In this document: positions 1 to 8,126 of the stretch, piece by piece
How positions within the stretch are numbered: the first letter of the stretch is position 1
How the letters are laid out: each line of letters opens with the position of its first letter
Source of the DNA: Dunaliella salina
Taxonomy: Eukaryota; Chlorophyta; Chlorophyceae; Chlamydomonadales; Dunaliellaceae
Assembly: GCA_002284615.2 (NCBI GenBank)
Contig: MU069891.1
Span: forward strand, 90,855 to 108,553
Length of the DNA: 17,699 nt
Direction: 5' to 3'
Translations under genes and position numbers: made by a program
The notes under the pieces: model-generated
Databases searched by the model: none
Told to the model about the DNA's origin: nothing
What the model saw: only the letters and a program-made list of their open reading frames with translations

Positions 1-94
<94 letters not shown>

Positions 95-95
95 C
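1..95. repeat. (CAA)n microsatellite
   Basis: An uninterrupted trinucleotide array of about 31 units runs from the first base and ends at CAACGACG. It touches the window edge, so its full length is unknown. A shorter array of the same unit occurs at 13221-13248. Confidence 0.98.
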
Positions 96-104
96 GACGT
101 AGCT

Positions 105-335
105 TGGGGATGCGCTCGAAAATGCTTTGACTGCGCATCTATGACTCCTCGGAGGAGTTCAAGCACTGCTGCATAAAAACAAAACCAAGATCTCAACCAC
201 TCATGACTCCTGAGAGCCGCAAGTCCTCTCCTCCACGGAGCTCAAGAGCTAGGAAAAAGCTAGAGTTGATTTGGAGGGTTGTTGGAATTCCTCCGCTCCA
301 GACTCTGAGAGCTATCTTATCTTGAAATGTGTGCC
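105..335 (+). repeat. Degenerate family 1 repeat copy
   Basis: This stretch carries a decayed form of the family 1 landmarks: a GAGCC..AAGTCCTCTCCTCC segment, then an AGAGCTAGG block and the core GATTTGGAGGGTTG near 269-281. These match in order the copy at 9164-9300, but the copy is too diverged to set its ends. A short internal duplication (ATGACTCCT at two places, about 140 and 203) is visible. From 336 to 481 I see no further feature. Confidence 0.45.
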
Positions 336-586
336 GAGGGTGCTCATCATACTGAACAGAATTGGCATGCAATTAACAAGCCGTTCCAATTGTACAGTGG
401 CGGTTGGTTCCAGCTGTTTGAATTGCTAAAAATGTAACCTTTGTAGCATGTTCCTAATTAGTGGGTTGTGAAAAAGAAATAGGAAAACTACGTTGGCAGA
501 GAAAACCCTTCCTACATCAATAAGGAATGAGAGGCAGCTCGGCTCAAAGAGCCATGAGTCTCCCTCACCAGAAGATGAGAGGGAAG

Positions 587-1000
587 TTAACTTGTATCTG
601 GCGGGGTTCTGGCAGCTCTCTTCTCCAGGGCACCAGGGTTGTGATGAGTATATTTACCTTCTATGGCACACCAGGTTGAGGTGAGTCTGTGCGCAAATTG
701 CACGTAATTGCTCATAATTGCACAGGAACTGTCATGCAAGTTTGGTAGATCTTTGGCATAATTGCACAGGAACTGTCGTGCAAGTTTGGTAGATCTTTGG
801 AAGTCTTTGATTTTTGAATTGATCAAAGGTTTGGGCAGTGTAAGTGGTCCACCCACACCTAGGAGAATTGTGCGCAGAGTGATCTCAGCACCTAGGAGCT
901 GTTTGTAGAGTTCACAATGTTGTTGCTGTGAGGCCTCTTGTAGGGCACCAGGCCTTGTATCTTCACAGTGTTTGACGCCTATCAGGTGAATTTCGCGCAT
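587..1000 (-). pseudogene. Family 1 minus-strand reading frame, copy A
   Basis: An open frame of 137 codons. Residues near the start, KHCEDTRPG, match KFCEDIRPE in the frame at 9268-9768, and ILLGVGGPL matches LLLGVDGTI there and TILLGGREV at 12143-12448. Further on, STKLARQFL, FAHRLTSTWCAIEG and a terminal TPPDT match ATKVAQQL, YALKLVSTRRDIE and NPPDP. Similarity of translated sequence across three diverged copies suggests it once encoded an element protein. Compared with the copy at 9268 it has an extra segment made by the 44-bp duplication at 713-800. A stop lies in frame just upstream of the first Met. No known domain is recognised; function unknown. Confidence 0.5.
713..800. repeat. 44-bp tandem duplication
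   Basis: The segment starting CATAATTGCACAGGAACTGT at 713-756 is repeated at once at 757-800 with one A/G difference. The unit length is not a multiple of three, so it disturbs the minus-strand frame it lies in, yet that frame stays open. The near identity suggests a recent slippage or unequal-exchange event. Confidence 0.93.
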
Positions 1001-1486
1001 TCAATTCATGGGGTTGCCAATGTTCTGGTGCTTGTTGACGCTGCGCTGCCCCTCATACTGCGCAGTACCCAATGTGAGGGTGAAGAGAGTGGTCTGATAT
1101 GGTTAGAGAGGCAAGGGGTGACCAGGATTGCATCAGGGCGGCTGGATTTTTTGTCTAGCTCGAGCAGGAATGCTGGGCTTGAAGAGATAGCCCGGTATTA
1201 CACGATTAGAGACTTGCTCAGGGATGTGCAGGTCATGTTGGACCAAACAATTTGTGCTGCCTACATCCAGTTGCACAAGACTTTACCCATAAGTATGTTG
1301 TGCACCATCTCAGTTCGTCCACAAGCTCTCTTGCGGAGGTCTGTCATTAGATTCTGTAAAATGATGAAAAGCAAGAAGAGGGTGATCGGCGTGGTCCAAA
1401 GGTGTTCCTCTGCGACTTTGGCGCTGATCTGTACAAACACTAACTGCTCTTTCTTGAGGCATTCTCTGCGCTCAGCATGCGTATGA
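968..1486 (+). CDS. Unsupported 172-codon open frame
   Basis: A long open frame on the plus strand starts at a GTG, not an ATG, and overlaps the family 1 minus-strand frame at its left end. I recognise no domain. It has a hydrophobic stretch near residues 17-30 (VANVLVLVDAALPLIL) and a basic stretch MMKSKKR near residue 131. In about 17.7 kb of moderate GC, one frame of this length by chance is plausible, so this is a candidate only. No promoter, splice or poly(A) evidence was seen. The region 1487-2212 holds short frames with no recognisable content. Confidence 0.15.
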   Translation: MFDAYQVNFAHSIHGVANVLVLVDAALPLILRSTQCEGEESGLIWLERQGVTRIASGRLDFLSSSSRNAGLEEIARYYTIRDLLRDVQVMLDQTICAAYIQLHKTLPISMLCTISVRPQALLRRSVIRFCKMMKSKKRVIGVVQRCSSATLALICTNTNCSFLRHSLRSACV

Positions 1487-2212
1487 AAGCAAGGAAGTCA
1501 GCCTCTGTTAGTGCCATCTGGGCTGGACTTGTCTGTGTGCTCCTCTTGTGCCTTAGATTGTGCTTCTGTTTTGCCCCTCAGCACCACATCTTCTGCATGC
1601 CAAGCGCCCCCAACCCGACCGCTGACCATGCAACAATGTGCCCAGTATCCTCACAAATCTTCCCCAGGCGAAGGGGAATGGGAAGGCAGGTAAGTAGTAG
1701 CAAACATCTCGGCCCTCCAGAATCCCGTGCAGGTGTGCGCTGTGCTGGACCAGCAGCACTTGTGCTTAAATTTGTTCTCTTGTTGCTGGCATGCGCCACA
1801 ATACAGCACTATCTCCTAAACATTTTGGTTGCTACCCTCGACTTGGGACCTTGACCTGTCTGAACTGCCTCTGTCACCCTTTAGTCAAGCACCTCCCAAC
1901 ATGAGCAAATAGAACAATCTCTCTCTTTTCCCCCTCTTTCACTCCCCCGCCATTCCCCTCTCATTCTTGGCCTGACAGCTTCCCCCTTCGGCTGCAATGC
2001 TGTGCGACTGCCACACTCCATGAAGCATGCCTCTGCTCTTACACTGGGACAGCGACTGCTAGAGCCTGTTGTGGTCTGAAGATGGCACACCCATGTGTGG
2101 TCTGGGTGATCCTGAGCGCGTTGAGGCAGTGAGTGACAGCAAGGTTTGATTGTGGTTTGAACTGGTCTACCAGTCACTTTCACAAAAGACTGGATGGAGG
2201 ACAGGCAAGACA

Positions 2213-2960
2213 CTGAAAAACATCCATGCAGTGAAAGAAAAACCTCCCTAATCATCAAGGAAAAGGAGACACATTGGCTCGAAGAGCCGTGAGTCTCGCT
2301 CACCAGAAGGTGAGAGGGAAGAGAATGTGGATCTGGTGGGTTTATGGCAGCATGCGGCTCTAGGGCACCAGGACTATGATGAGTTCTTCAACGTCTGGCA
2401 CGTCTGTTTGAGGTAAGTTATGCACACTGAAACAGGGCATTATGTGAAAAGAAAAGAAAAGACAAGTCTATGCAGGCCAGAGGCTGTGTGCATGAAGAGA
2501 GGGCCCCCTTTCTAAGCTAGCAGGGGCCTCAACAACACTAGACAAAGCTAGCCCAGGAGAAAACCAGAAATAGAGCTAATGAGGATCAAGAAAATTGTCT
2601 GCCGTGCTCATGGACGCTCGGACTTTTCTTCTCCTGCTCTCCACCGCTGCGCGCCCAGCACCCCCCCCCCCCCCAAGCTCCCTGAAAATAAAGGTCATGC
2701 CTGGTATTAATGATGGATGTCGATTTCTGGATGGCATGGATGCTAGAGATTTAGCCTTTCGTTTGGTAAAGCCCAGTCTGAGAATTTATAAGAGGTTTGA
2801 TTGTGTTCTCCTTGTAGATAGTTCCAGCCAAACCAATTGAAATTTTATGTAGATTCATTTCGTCATTCCTGTTTGGATTTCTTGAGCTACAGCTTTTGAG
2901 TCTGGATAAAGCGTGAGAATTCTAAAGTCATGGATGGGTTGGTGTCGGACAAAATTTTAG
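2213..2960 (+). mobile_element. Family 1 element, copy B (internally deleted form)
   Basis: The left arm (2213-2410) has TGCAGTGAAAGAAAAACC, ATCATCAAGGAAAAGG, GGCTCGAAGAGCC, CTCACCAGAAGGTGAG (an 8-base-arm inverted repeat) and the core GGATCTGGTGGGTT. A (GAAAA)n stretch at about 2447 then opens a second arm with TATGCAGGCCAG, AAGCTAGCAGGGGCCTCA and a decayed core near 2583. It continues through a C14 homopolymer to a shared tail ending near GTGTCGGAC (about 2942-2950). The same order is found at 4243-5590, where the tail is split by a hAT element. It lacks the minus-strand frame that lies between the arms at 12022, so it looks like an internally deleted derivative. The tail appears to be cut on its right by the LINE remnant at 2976. 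Confidence 0.75.
2661..2674. repeat. C14 homopolymer
   Basis: A run of fourteen C inside the right half of family 1 copy B. The copy at 4243 has a shorter C run at the matching place (AGAGCCCCCCCTAG), so this is homopolymer expansion. Its exact length may be a sequencing estimate. Confidence 0.95.
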
Positions 2961-2975
2961 TTCAGCAAGGTGGAT

Positions 2976-3690
2976 GTTTTGATTTGGTTTGGTTTTACAC
3001 CGACCTAAGGACATAACAATGTCCCATCAGGGTCTTTGCTAAAAGGAAGAAAACAGCTCCTGGGTAAAAGAAGGTATGGCAGGTGCGAGGTCACGCAAGG
3101 TCACACAAAAGATCACATCTCTTGCAAACACAGACGGAAAGAGAGGTGAGCAAAGGGTCTACAGCTCTGCAGTAACTGGGAGAGTCTAATAATCAAGTTA
3201 TGGTTTTTGTCTGCCATAATAAGAGGTTGTTCAGGCGTTAATAAGACAGCCACAGGGGGACTGCCTCCCTTGGCAGGCTATGAAGTCTTGTAGCCCCTAG
3301 ACAAAAAGTTTGCACACTGCTTTCTTAATTCTTGAGTGTTGAAGCCCTCAGTTTATTCATGGCGTTGCGAGCACACAGGCAAGCAACCCACCAAACCTGA
3401 CTGTTGATGTGGGGGCATGGAGTAATCAGCAGCCACAATGCATGGGAAGCACAGGATAGCCAATTGGCAAGTTCTTGGCCAGAATATCCACTGCTATCTG
3501 GGCATGGGGACACGCCCAAAACACATGCTCTGTCTGTTTAGATTGCCCGCACGGAAGAGCACGCTGCATCTGCGGTACGCCATCCACACACACAAGCCTG
3601 CTGGAGAGGTCATTGATCATTCGGCTGACGCGGGGGGCTGGGTCTGTCATAAGGCGGGATCTCAGAGGGATCAAGGTGGACTGTGTGGGA
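2976..3690 (-). mobile_element. 3' end of a non-LTR (LINE-type) retroelement
   Basis: Read on the minus strand, a degraded C-terminal coding part (about 3650 to 3325) is followed by some 330 bases of apparent 3' UTR. Next comes a small stem-loop, GGACAT/ATGTCC with a 4-base loop at 3009-3024, and a terminal AAACCAAACCAAATCAAAAC tail at about 2976-2998. A short stem-loop near the 3' end plus a simple A-rich tail is typical of LINE-type elements. The copy is 5'-truncated, its coding part running into the family 1 copy D. I could not identify a target-site duplication. It appears to sit just after the tail of family 1 copy B. Confidence 0.6.
3325..3650 (-). pseudogene. LINE C-terminal zinc-finger region, frame-shifted
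   Basis: The minus-strand frame ending at 3426 contains ALPCGQSKQTEHVFWACPHA. This fits the pattern C..(E/T)EH.FW.CP.A of the zf-RVT-type domain that follows the reverse transcriptase in many non-LTR elements of plants and other eukaryotes; only one Cys of the expected first Cys pair is evident. The likely continuation lies in another minus frame ending at 3325, with ITPCPHINSQVWWVACLCARNAMNK split by the frame change. It resembles the usual trailing W-x(n)-ARNAM-x-K-x-R segment. The switch falls around 3440-3490. The catalytic part of the reverse transcriptase is absent here. This is a dead fragment. Confidence 0.55.
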
Positions 3691-3892
3691 GAAGGAGAGT
3701 CCGGGCGTCCAGAGTCATGGCAAGCAACCCTCCAGATCCCCATAAGATCTGTTTCTGGCTCTCTCCTAGGCTAGCTGTGTCTAGTGTAGGTTGTGAGGGC
3801 TTTCTGGTGAGGCCTCCAGCTTTCCAGTCAGAGACCTTCCCTTAATGCATGCCTCCTTTGGCTTACGCAGGCTTTTCTTTTTCTTTTCTTTT
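3690..3892 (-). repeat. Family 1 right-arm copy D, inverted
   Basis: Read on the minus strand it begins with the (GAAAA)n terminus, then GGAAGGTCTCTGACTGGAAAGC, GGCCTCACCAGAAAGCCCTC, CTACACTAGACACAGCTAGC, CTAGGAGAGAGCCAGAAACA and the core GGGGATCTGGAGGGTTG (3724-3740). This order matches the second arm at 4460-4620. Only this arm is present. Its inner end abuts the LINE remnant, so the pair may have been joined by insertion or rearrangement. From 3893 to 4242 nothing recognisable is seen. Confidence 0.75.
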
Positions 3893-4808
3893 GGACTGTG
3901 TGGCCTGGAATAGAGTGCTCAACGATAGCATCAGAGCGGCTTCGGTACCGTGCAGCGGAGCCAGTGCCATTTTTTGTTTGTCTGTTACAATAATCCAAGT
4001 ACCATTGAGGAAAACCCAGTTAAAAATTCTCTTTCCATGTTTTCAGGGGCTTGTAGGCCTTGTTCCAGGAGTCTCTATAAAGACTGCAGGTACCCATACC
4101 AACAACGGATGAGCCAAACCTGGCTTTAAATTAAATTTACTGAGGAATTTTACACAAAGGCTAAGGCCCACATGGTGCCTGTTGGTGTGCACCCCACTCA
4201 TTGTTGGGTTTGGACATCCGAGGACTATGTATTTATAAAAAGAGGAAAAGGAAGTGAAAAATCACGAGGCAAGGAAAAATCTCCCTACATCGATCAAGGA
4301 AAAGCAGTAGCGTCGGCTCAAAGAGCTGGTAGCCTTGCTCAATAGAAGATGAGAAGGAAGAAAATGTGGATCTGGTGGGTTTTTGCAGCACATGCCTCCA
4401 GGACACTAGAATTATGATAAGTTCTTCAATGGCACGTCTGGGGTCGGGCATTACGGTAAAAATAAAGTACATGCAGGCCAGAAACCGAGTGCATCAGGGG
4501 AAGGTCACCTAACTGGCAAGCTAGCCTGGGCCTCACCAAAGGGCCCTCAAGATCTACACTAGGCACAGCAAGCCTAAGGTGGGGTCGAAAACAGAGCTGA
4601 TGAGGATCTAAAGGGTTGTCCTCGATGCTCCTGGACACTTAAACTCTTCTCCTCCCGCTTTCCACTGCCGTGTGCCTAGCAGAGCCCCCCCTAGAGCCCC
4701 CTGAAAATGAAGAGCAGGCAAAGCTTGGATGCTAGTGATTTAGCTTTTGGTTGGTAAGAACCAAATTCACAAGATTTGATCGTGTACTCATTGTAGGCAA
4801 CAATGATG

Positions 4809-4816
4809 ATTAAGAT
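4809..4816. repeat. Left 8-bp target-site duplication
   Basis: ATTAAGAT directly abuts the left terminus of the hAT-type element. It is identical to the right copy at 5460-5467. Confidence 0.9.
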
Positions 4817-5459
4817 CAGGGATGTTTAATACGTGAAAAACATATGTACGCGTACGGCTCAAATTGGCAAAAATACGCGTGTGGCTCAGATAGCTGTTTT
4901 GCAGACGTGAGAAATACGTGGGTGGGCCAGCGGCCTGCGGGCCCGCCTGGACACTTGGACACCCAGAACCCGATTTTCCGAATTTTGCTGCCCTTAGCAG
5001 TGGGGGGGTCCAGCCAAAATTCACCCCCCACTGCTGGACCCCTCTTCCTGCTGCTACTGCTCCTGCTCCTCTTGCGGCACAGGCACCCAGGGCTGAGCCT
5101 CCCCTCCCTGCTCCAGCTGCTGCATCCGTTTGAGCAAGCGTAAGTTGCAGTAGAGCCACACCAAGTTAGTGGCACAGCTTGCATTCTAGCTTCTTCCCTT
5201 TCTCTTCTTCAGGAGTGAACTCTATGACTTAGTACCATTTAAGATCTCTCTCTTTGGGCATGTTTGAATGAGGGGAGGGGGGAGGGAGCTTGCATGGGAG
5301 GTGGTTGGGGGGTGGTTGGACCCCCCTGAGGGTCCCTCCCTGCCAAACCCCTCCCTCCCAAAAATGACACGTAAAATACGCATTCTTACGCGTCGTACGC
5401 GTATTTTACGCGTATGTACGCGTACGGCACCTCCCCAACCTGCGTATTAAACATCCCTA
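4817..5459. mobile_element. Non-autonomous hAT-type DNA element (643 bp)
   Basis: The termini are CAGGGATGTTTAATACG and, inverted, CGTATTAAACATCCCTA, giving 17-bp inverted repeats that differ only at the outermost base. They are flanked by identical 8-bp direct repeats ATTAAGAT (4809-4816 and 5460-5467). An 8-bp duplication and YAGGG ends are hallmarks of the hAT superfamily. Subterminal regions are rich in ACGCGT; TATGTACGCGTACGGC occurs in identical form at 4843-4858 and 5413-5428, likely transposase-binding repeats. The centre has a G7/C6 hairpin (about 4996-5035). Short frames inside are proline- or leucine-rich and not convincing, and no transposase (BED finger or RNase-H-like catalytic part) is seen, so it needed a helper. 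The insert splits a family 1 copy. Confidence 0.88.
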
Positions 5460-5467
5460 ATTAAGAT
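5460..5467. repeat. Right 8-bp target-site duplication
   Basis: ATTAAGAT directly follows the terminal CATCCCTA of the hAT-type element and matches the left copy base for base. The lack of any mismatch suggests the insertion is fairly young relative to the host repeat. Confidence 0.9.
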
Positions 5468-5754
5468 GATGCGCAGAGTCACTTTGTTATTCCGGTTTGC
5501 ACTTTGTGAGCTGTGGGATTGAAATCTGGTCATAATGTAGGAATGTTGAGCTGCTGCAGTGTCCGAAGTGATTAAGGGGTTCCACACAGTGTCAGGACGA
5601 AATAGGTGGAGGCAAATACAGCGTTAAACAATTCAAATTTCCTGGATAGCGACAATGTGTGACATGTATTACACATAGAACATGTAATTTCCAGGATAGT
5701 GGTGTAGAACAAGAAGGCGGTAAGCCCGCAGGCCCAAATTCCTTCTCTGATGGG

Positions 5755-5772
5755 CCTGCACATATGTGCAGG
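5755..5772. other. Perfect 18-bp palindrome
   Basis: CCTGCACATATGTGCAGG reads the same on both strands. An additional inverted pair, GCAGGCCCA at 5728-5736 and TGGGCCTGC at 5751-5759, overlaps it, so alternative cruciform pairings exist. The rest of 5591-5929 holds no recognisable gene. No protein or element is tied to the palindrome. Confidence 0.8.
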
Positions 5773-5929
5773 TGTACATACGGGCAGGGCAGTCTGCCCA
5801 AGCATAATGTTTGAAATCTAGGCAGCACTGGGCCACAGGCTCAGCTCCCTTGGACGCGCCAGGTGTCGTGGCCGGGGCTGTCCACCTGCCCACGCCACTC
5901 CAAGCAGGGCCATGTTCCAGGCTCCCTGA

Positions 5930-6460
5930 GAGAGGAAATACACACAAGGGTGATTGGTCTAAGGAATGGACGATTACTGACCTCTTGCTCTTGCTAGCTT
6001 GCACGGCATGGCAACGTCAACATGTTGTGAAGTATGTATCCATTCTCCACACTTTGTTACAGCTCGGTGACCCCTCCACCTCATTAATTGCCTGGGTTGC
6101 AAACGTCCTCCTAATTCCTGCCTGCTCATCTTGTGTCTTAGATAGTTGCAGCTGATCTTTTATACTTTTATTTCTTTTGGAAGAGGATCTTGGGNGAGAG
6201 GAAATACACACAAGGGTGATTGGTCTAAGGAATGGACGATTACTCACCTCTTGCTCTTGCTAGCTTGCACGGCATGGCAACGTCAACATGTTGTGAAGTA
6301 TGTATCCATTCTCCACACTTTGTTACAGCTTGGTGACCCCTCCACCTCATTAATTGCCTGGGTTGCAAACGTCCTCCTAATTCCTGCCTGCTCATCTTGT
6401 GTCTAAGATAGTTGCAGCTGATCTTTTATACTTTTATTTCTTTTGGAAGAGGATCTTGGG
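5930..6460. repeat. 265-bp direct duplication around a single N (assembly artefact)
   Basis: 5930-6194 and 6196-6460 are the same 265-bp sequence (starting GAGAGGAAATACACACAAGG) with about three base differences, separated by one N at 6195. The first copy ends at CTTGGG exactly where the second copy runs into a poly-C tract. This is best explained by two contig ends that overlap but were not merged after the homopolymer stopped the assembly. No gene is recognised inside. Confidence 0.88.
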
Positions 6461-6476
6461 CCCCTCCCCCCCCCCC
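6461..6476. repeat. C-rich homopolymer tract (C4TC11)
   Basis: CCCCT followed by eleven C sits directly after the duplicated 265-bp block. It is the likely cause of the contig break recorded by the N at 6195. Its length is uncertain. Confidence 0.9.
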
Positions 6477-6649
6477 TTTTAATTGGCAGGCGCCTACCTG
6501 CACATCCCTGTCCACGGTCCAGGGGCGCAGCACACGCCCAGCGCTCCAGCCATGCTGCTTGCTCATTATTTGTGTGCAGTTCGCACATGAGCGCAGCCTG
6601 CGAGCAAGAACAGAGCAGTCAAGTGCCGTTTGCTACACGTGTCTTGGCA

Positions 6650-6810
6650 CAGCATGCAAGGGCAGGGTGGCATGAGCGTCTGCTCCTCACTTTGTGCCAC
6701 AAAACTCTGCTCCAACTCTTTTTTTGTTCATGGCACTGAGAATGTAGATGGATGCAGGATTGAAATTGGTGCAGTACCCTTATTGTCTGGATTGGTGCTC
6801 CGGAAGGGGG
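6650..6810 (+). repeat. Family 2 repeat, partial copy R1
   Basis: From GGGCAGGGTGGCATGAGCGTC through TGCTCCTCACTTTG, CTCTGCTCCAACTC, GGCACTGAGAATG, GTAGATGGATGCAG and on to a G-rich end, this matches in order 17066-17225 (GGGCAGATTTGCATGGGTGTC and so on). By eye identity is roughly two thirds. Only a middle part of the longer copy at 16449-17480 is present. 6811-7235 beyond it shows no recognisable gene or repeat. Confidence 0.6.
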
Positions 6811-7282
6811 ACGTGGGGGTGGTGGGTGGATCAGGTCGTCCCCAGGCGGTGAACATCTATCTTGCATCACAGAGCCTACAGGCATACCAAATTTCTACTT
6901 GGGTTGTCCTTCGTGTGCCACCCTTACAAGTTTTCAAATAAGAGGAAGTGCGACTAGCAGGAGAAACAAAAATGATTTTAGTCATTGGGCACCACATTTG
7001 AAGAGCAGCTGATAAGCTCTTTGCAAGTCCAAAATCAAAGTGCATGTCCAAGATTTTGAGGGTTTCCCAGAACACTCTTATAAAGGCACTGGCTCACAAC
7101 CCGGGGACATGCCCTGCGCAACGAGGCATATTTTGATTCAGAAGCTTCGAAACCCCAAACAGACATCCCACCCATAAACATATAAAATCTGGTGACGAAA
7201 GGTGCATCCCATAATAGCATCCAACAGAGGTACGAATGGACAGCCTTTTGCAACAACCACACAAGCTGCATGCATGTATGAC

Positions 7283-7454
7283 TAGGGTGCCAGATATACT
7301 AGTATATCTGAAAAATTGCTAAAAAATGCTAGTATATACTTATTTCTATATACTATATACTAAGGCTTTAACCTCTTTTAACCTTCTACAACCCCCCATA
7401 TACTAGTATATACTTAGTATATACTTGTAGTATACATACTGACCTCGAACCCTA
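7283..7454. mobile_element. Small AT-rich hAT-like MITE (172 bp)
   Basis: The ends are TAGGGTGCCAG and the inverted CTCGAACCCTA, matching at 9 of 11 positions. They are flanked by 8-bp direct repeats TGTATGAC (7275-7282) and TTTATGAC (7455-7462), one mismatch. YAGGG ends plus 8-bp duplications fit hAT. The interior is built of TAGTATATAC-type repeats, including a perfect 20-bp palindrome CAGATATACTAGTATATCTG at 7291-7310 and another ATATACTAGTATAT near 7399. No coding capacity. The terminal repeat is short and the duplication imperfect, so this call is weaker than that at 4817. Confidence 0.65.
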
Positions 7455-7457
7455 TTT

Positions 7458-8126
7458 ATGACACCGAAGAAATGTGCAGGCACTGTTATTCCTGCCCACA
7501 TGCAAATCCTGCTTCGAGCATCCAGTGCAGCCAGACATGCGCAACTGGCCTCTACACCTCCATACAGCCCTCTTTTCAAAATAAAGCAACAGAGACTATG
7601 GGCCTCCTGCACAGGTACACATCCCATCTTGGAAAAGGCAACCAGGAAGCAAGAGATTCCAACTCTTTGTGCGCACCAGAGCATACCCTTAGAGCCCTCA
7701 CTGGTTACCCAAGAGAAACTTGCGAGCCCTCTTGACCATGACACCCACCTCAAAGCATAGAGGAGCCCTTTGGCTCGAGACAGGCTTTTGGGGGCAAACA
7801 CTGACATATTTTAGGATCAATTTACGAGTTTCTCCTTCCGTCAACCTGCCCATGATAACAAATTTAAATTCTTCCTGGTCATGCATGCCCTGTCTTCATT
7901 TATAAACACAAATACTCCAACTGCTGCTTTCATGCTCCCCTCAAGCCAAATGTGGTGGACGAAGAAAGGGTACATGCGCTAGTTCACATGCTACCCTGAC
8001 CACGCCACAGTCCTTGCCAAATTCCCCTCAGAAAGCTTCCAATCACTTCAAAGCTTCCTTCTTCCTCTTCCTCCTGAAAAAAACTATGAGACATGTGCAA
8101 CCTATTGCCATCTAGAACACTGATGA
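7458..8126 (+). pseudogene. Unrecognised 221-codon frame broken only by TAG
   Basis: One reading frame runs from ATG at 7458 to a double TGA at 8121-8126, interrupted at 7758, 7812 and 7980, each time by TAG. Between stops the translation looks protein-like, for example QPAHDNKFKFFLVMHALSSF, SSQMWWTKKGYMR, YPDHATVLAKFPSESFQSL and LPPEKNYETCATYCH. I recognise no domain; a mobile-element protein is the likeliest origin given the neighbourhood. The start lies inside the right target duplication of the MITE at 7283. If the MITE and one duplication are ignored, the frame extends back to an ATG at 7236 (MDSLLQQPHKLHACM), so the MITE may have landed in the gene. That upstream part may be chance. Confidence 0.35.

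Larger units (their letters stand above)
482..1000 (+). mobile_element. Family 1 element, copy A (partial)
   Basis: The copy begins GGAAAACTACG at 482, followed by CCTACATCAATAAGG, the GGCTCAAAGAGCC hairpin-like motif, and CTCACCAGAAGATGAGAGGGAAG, then a core variant ATCTGGCGGGGTT at about 595-607. These landmarks recur in the same order at 2213, 4243, 9164 and 12022. Inside it, on the opposite strand, lies the reading frame that also occurs in the copies at 9164 and 12022. The right boundary is set only by where similarity to those copies fades, near 1000. I do not recognise a named superfamily. Confidence 0.7.
4243..5590 (+). mobile_element. Family 1 element, copy C, interrupted by a hAT-type insert
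   Basis: The left arm (4243-4440) carries TCCCTACATCGATCAAGG, GGCTCAAAGAGC and the core GGATCTGGTGGGTT. The right arm (about 4460-4620) has ATGCAGGCCAG, GGCAAGCTAGCCTGGGCCTCA, ATCTACACTAGGCACAGC and the variant core GGATCTAAAGGGTT. The shared tail with TTTGATCGTGTACTCATTGTAG then breaks off and resumes after the insert with TTTGTTATTCCGGTTTG and TTTGTGAGCTGTG. The uninterrupted copy B has GTCATTCCTGTTTGGATT and TTCTTGAGCTACAG at the equivalent place, which is direct paralogous evidence for an empty site. Like copy B it lacks the minus-strand frame. Confidence 0.78.

Noticed and set aside
1477..1854. A 125-codon frame with a signal-peptide-like hydrophobic start.
   Set aside because: Three other frames on both strands are open across 1550-1800. 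No domain and no supporting signal, so most likely chance.
3438..3845. A 135-codon plus-strand frame.
   Set aside because: It is the antisense shadow of the LINE zinc-finger remnant and the inverted family 1 arm.
4844..5143. Overlapping leucine- or proline-rich frames inside the hAT-type element (both strands).
   Set aside because: They arise from the GC-rich, CTG/CTC-rich interior. Open in several frames at once, with no transposase motif.
5811..6406. Two near-identical frames reading KGDWSKEWTIT, which look like a tandem gene duplication.
   Set aside because: They lie in the block duplicated around the N, so they are one sequence counted twice, and no domain is recognised.
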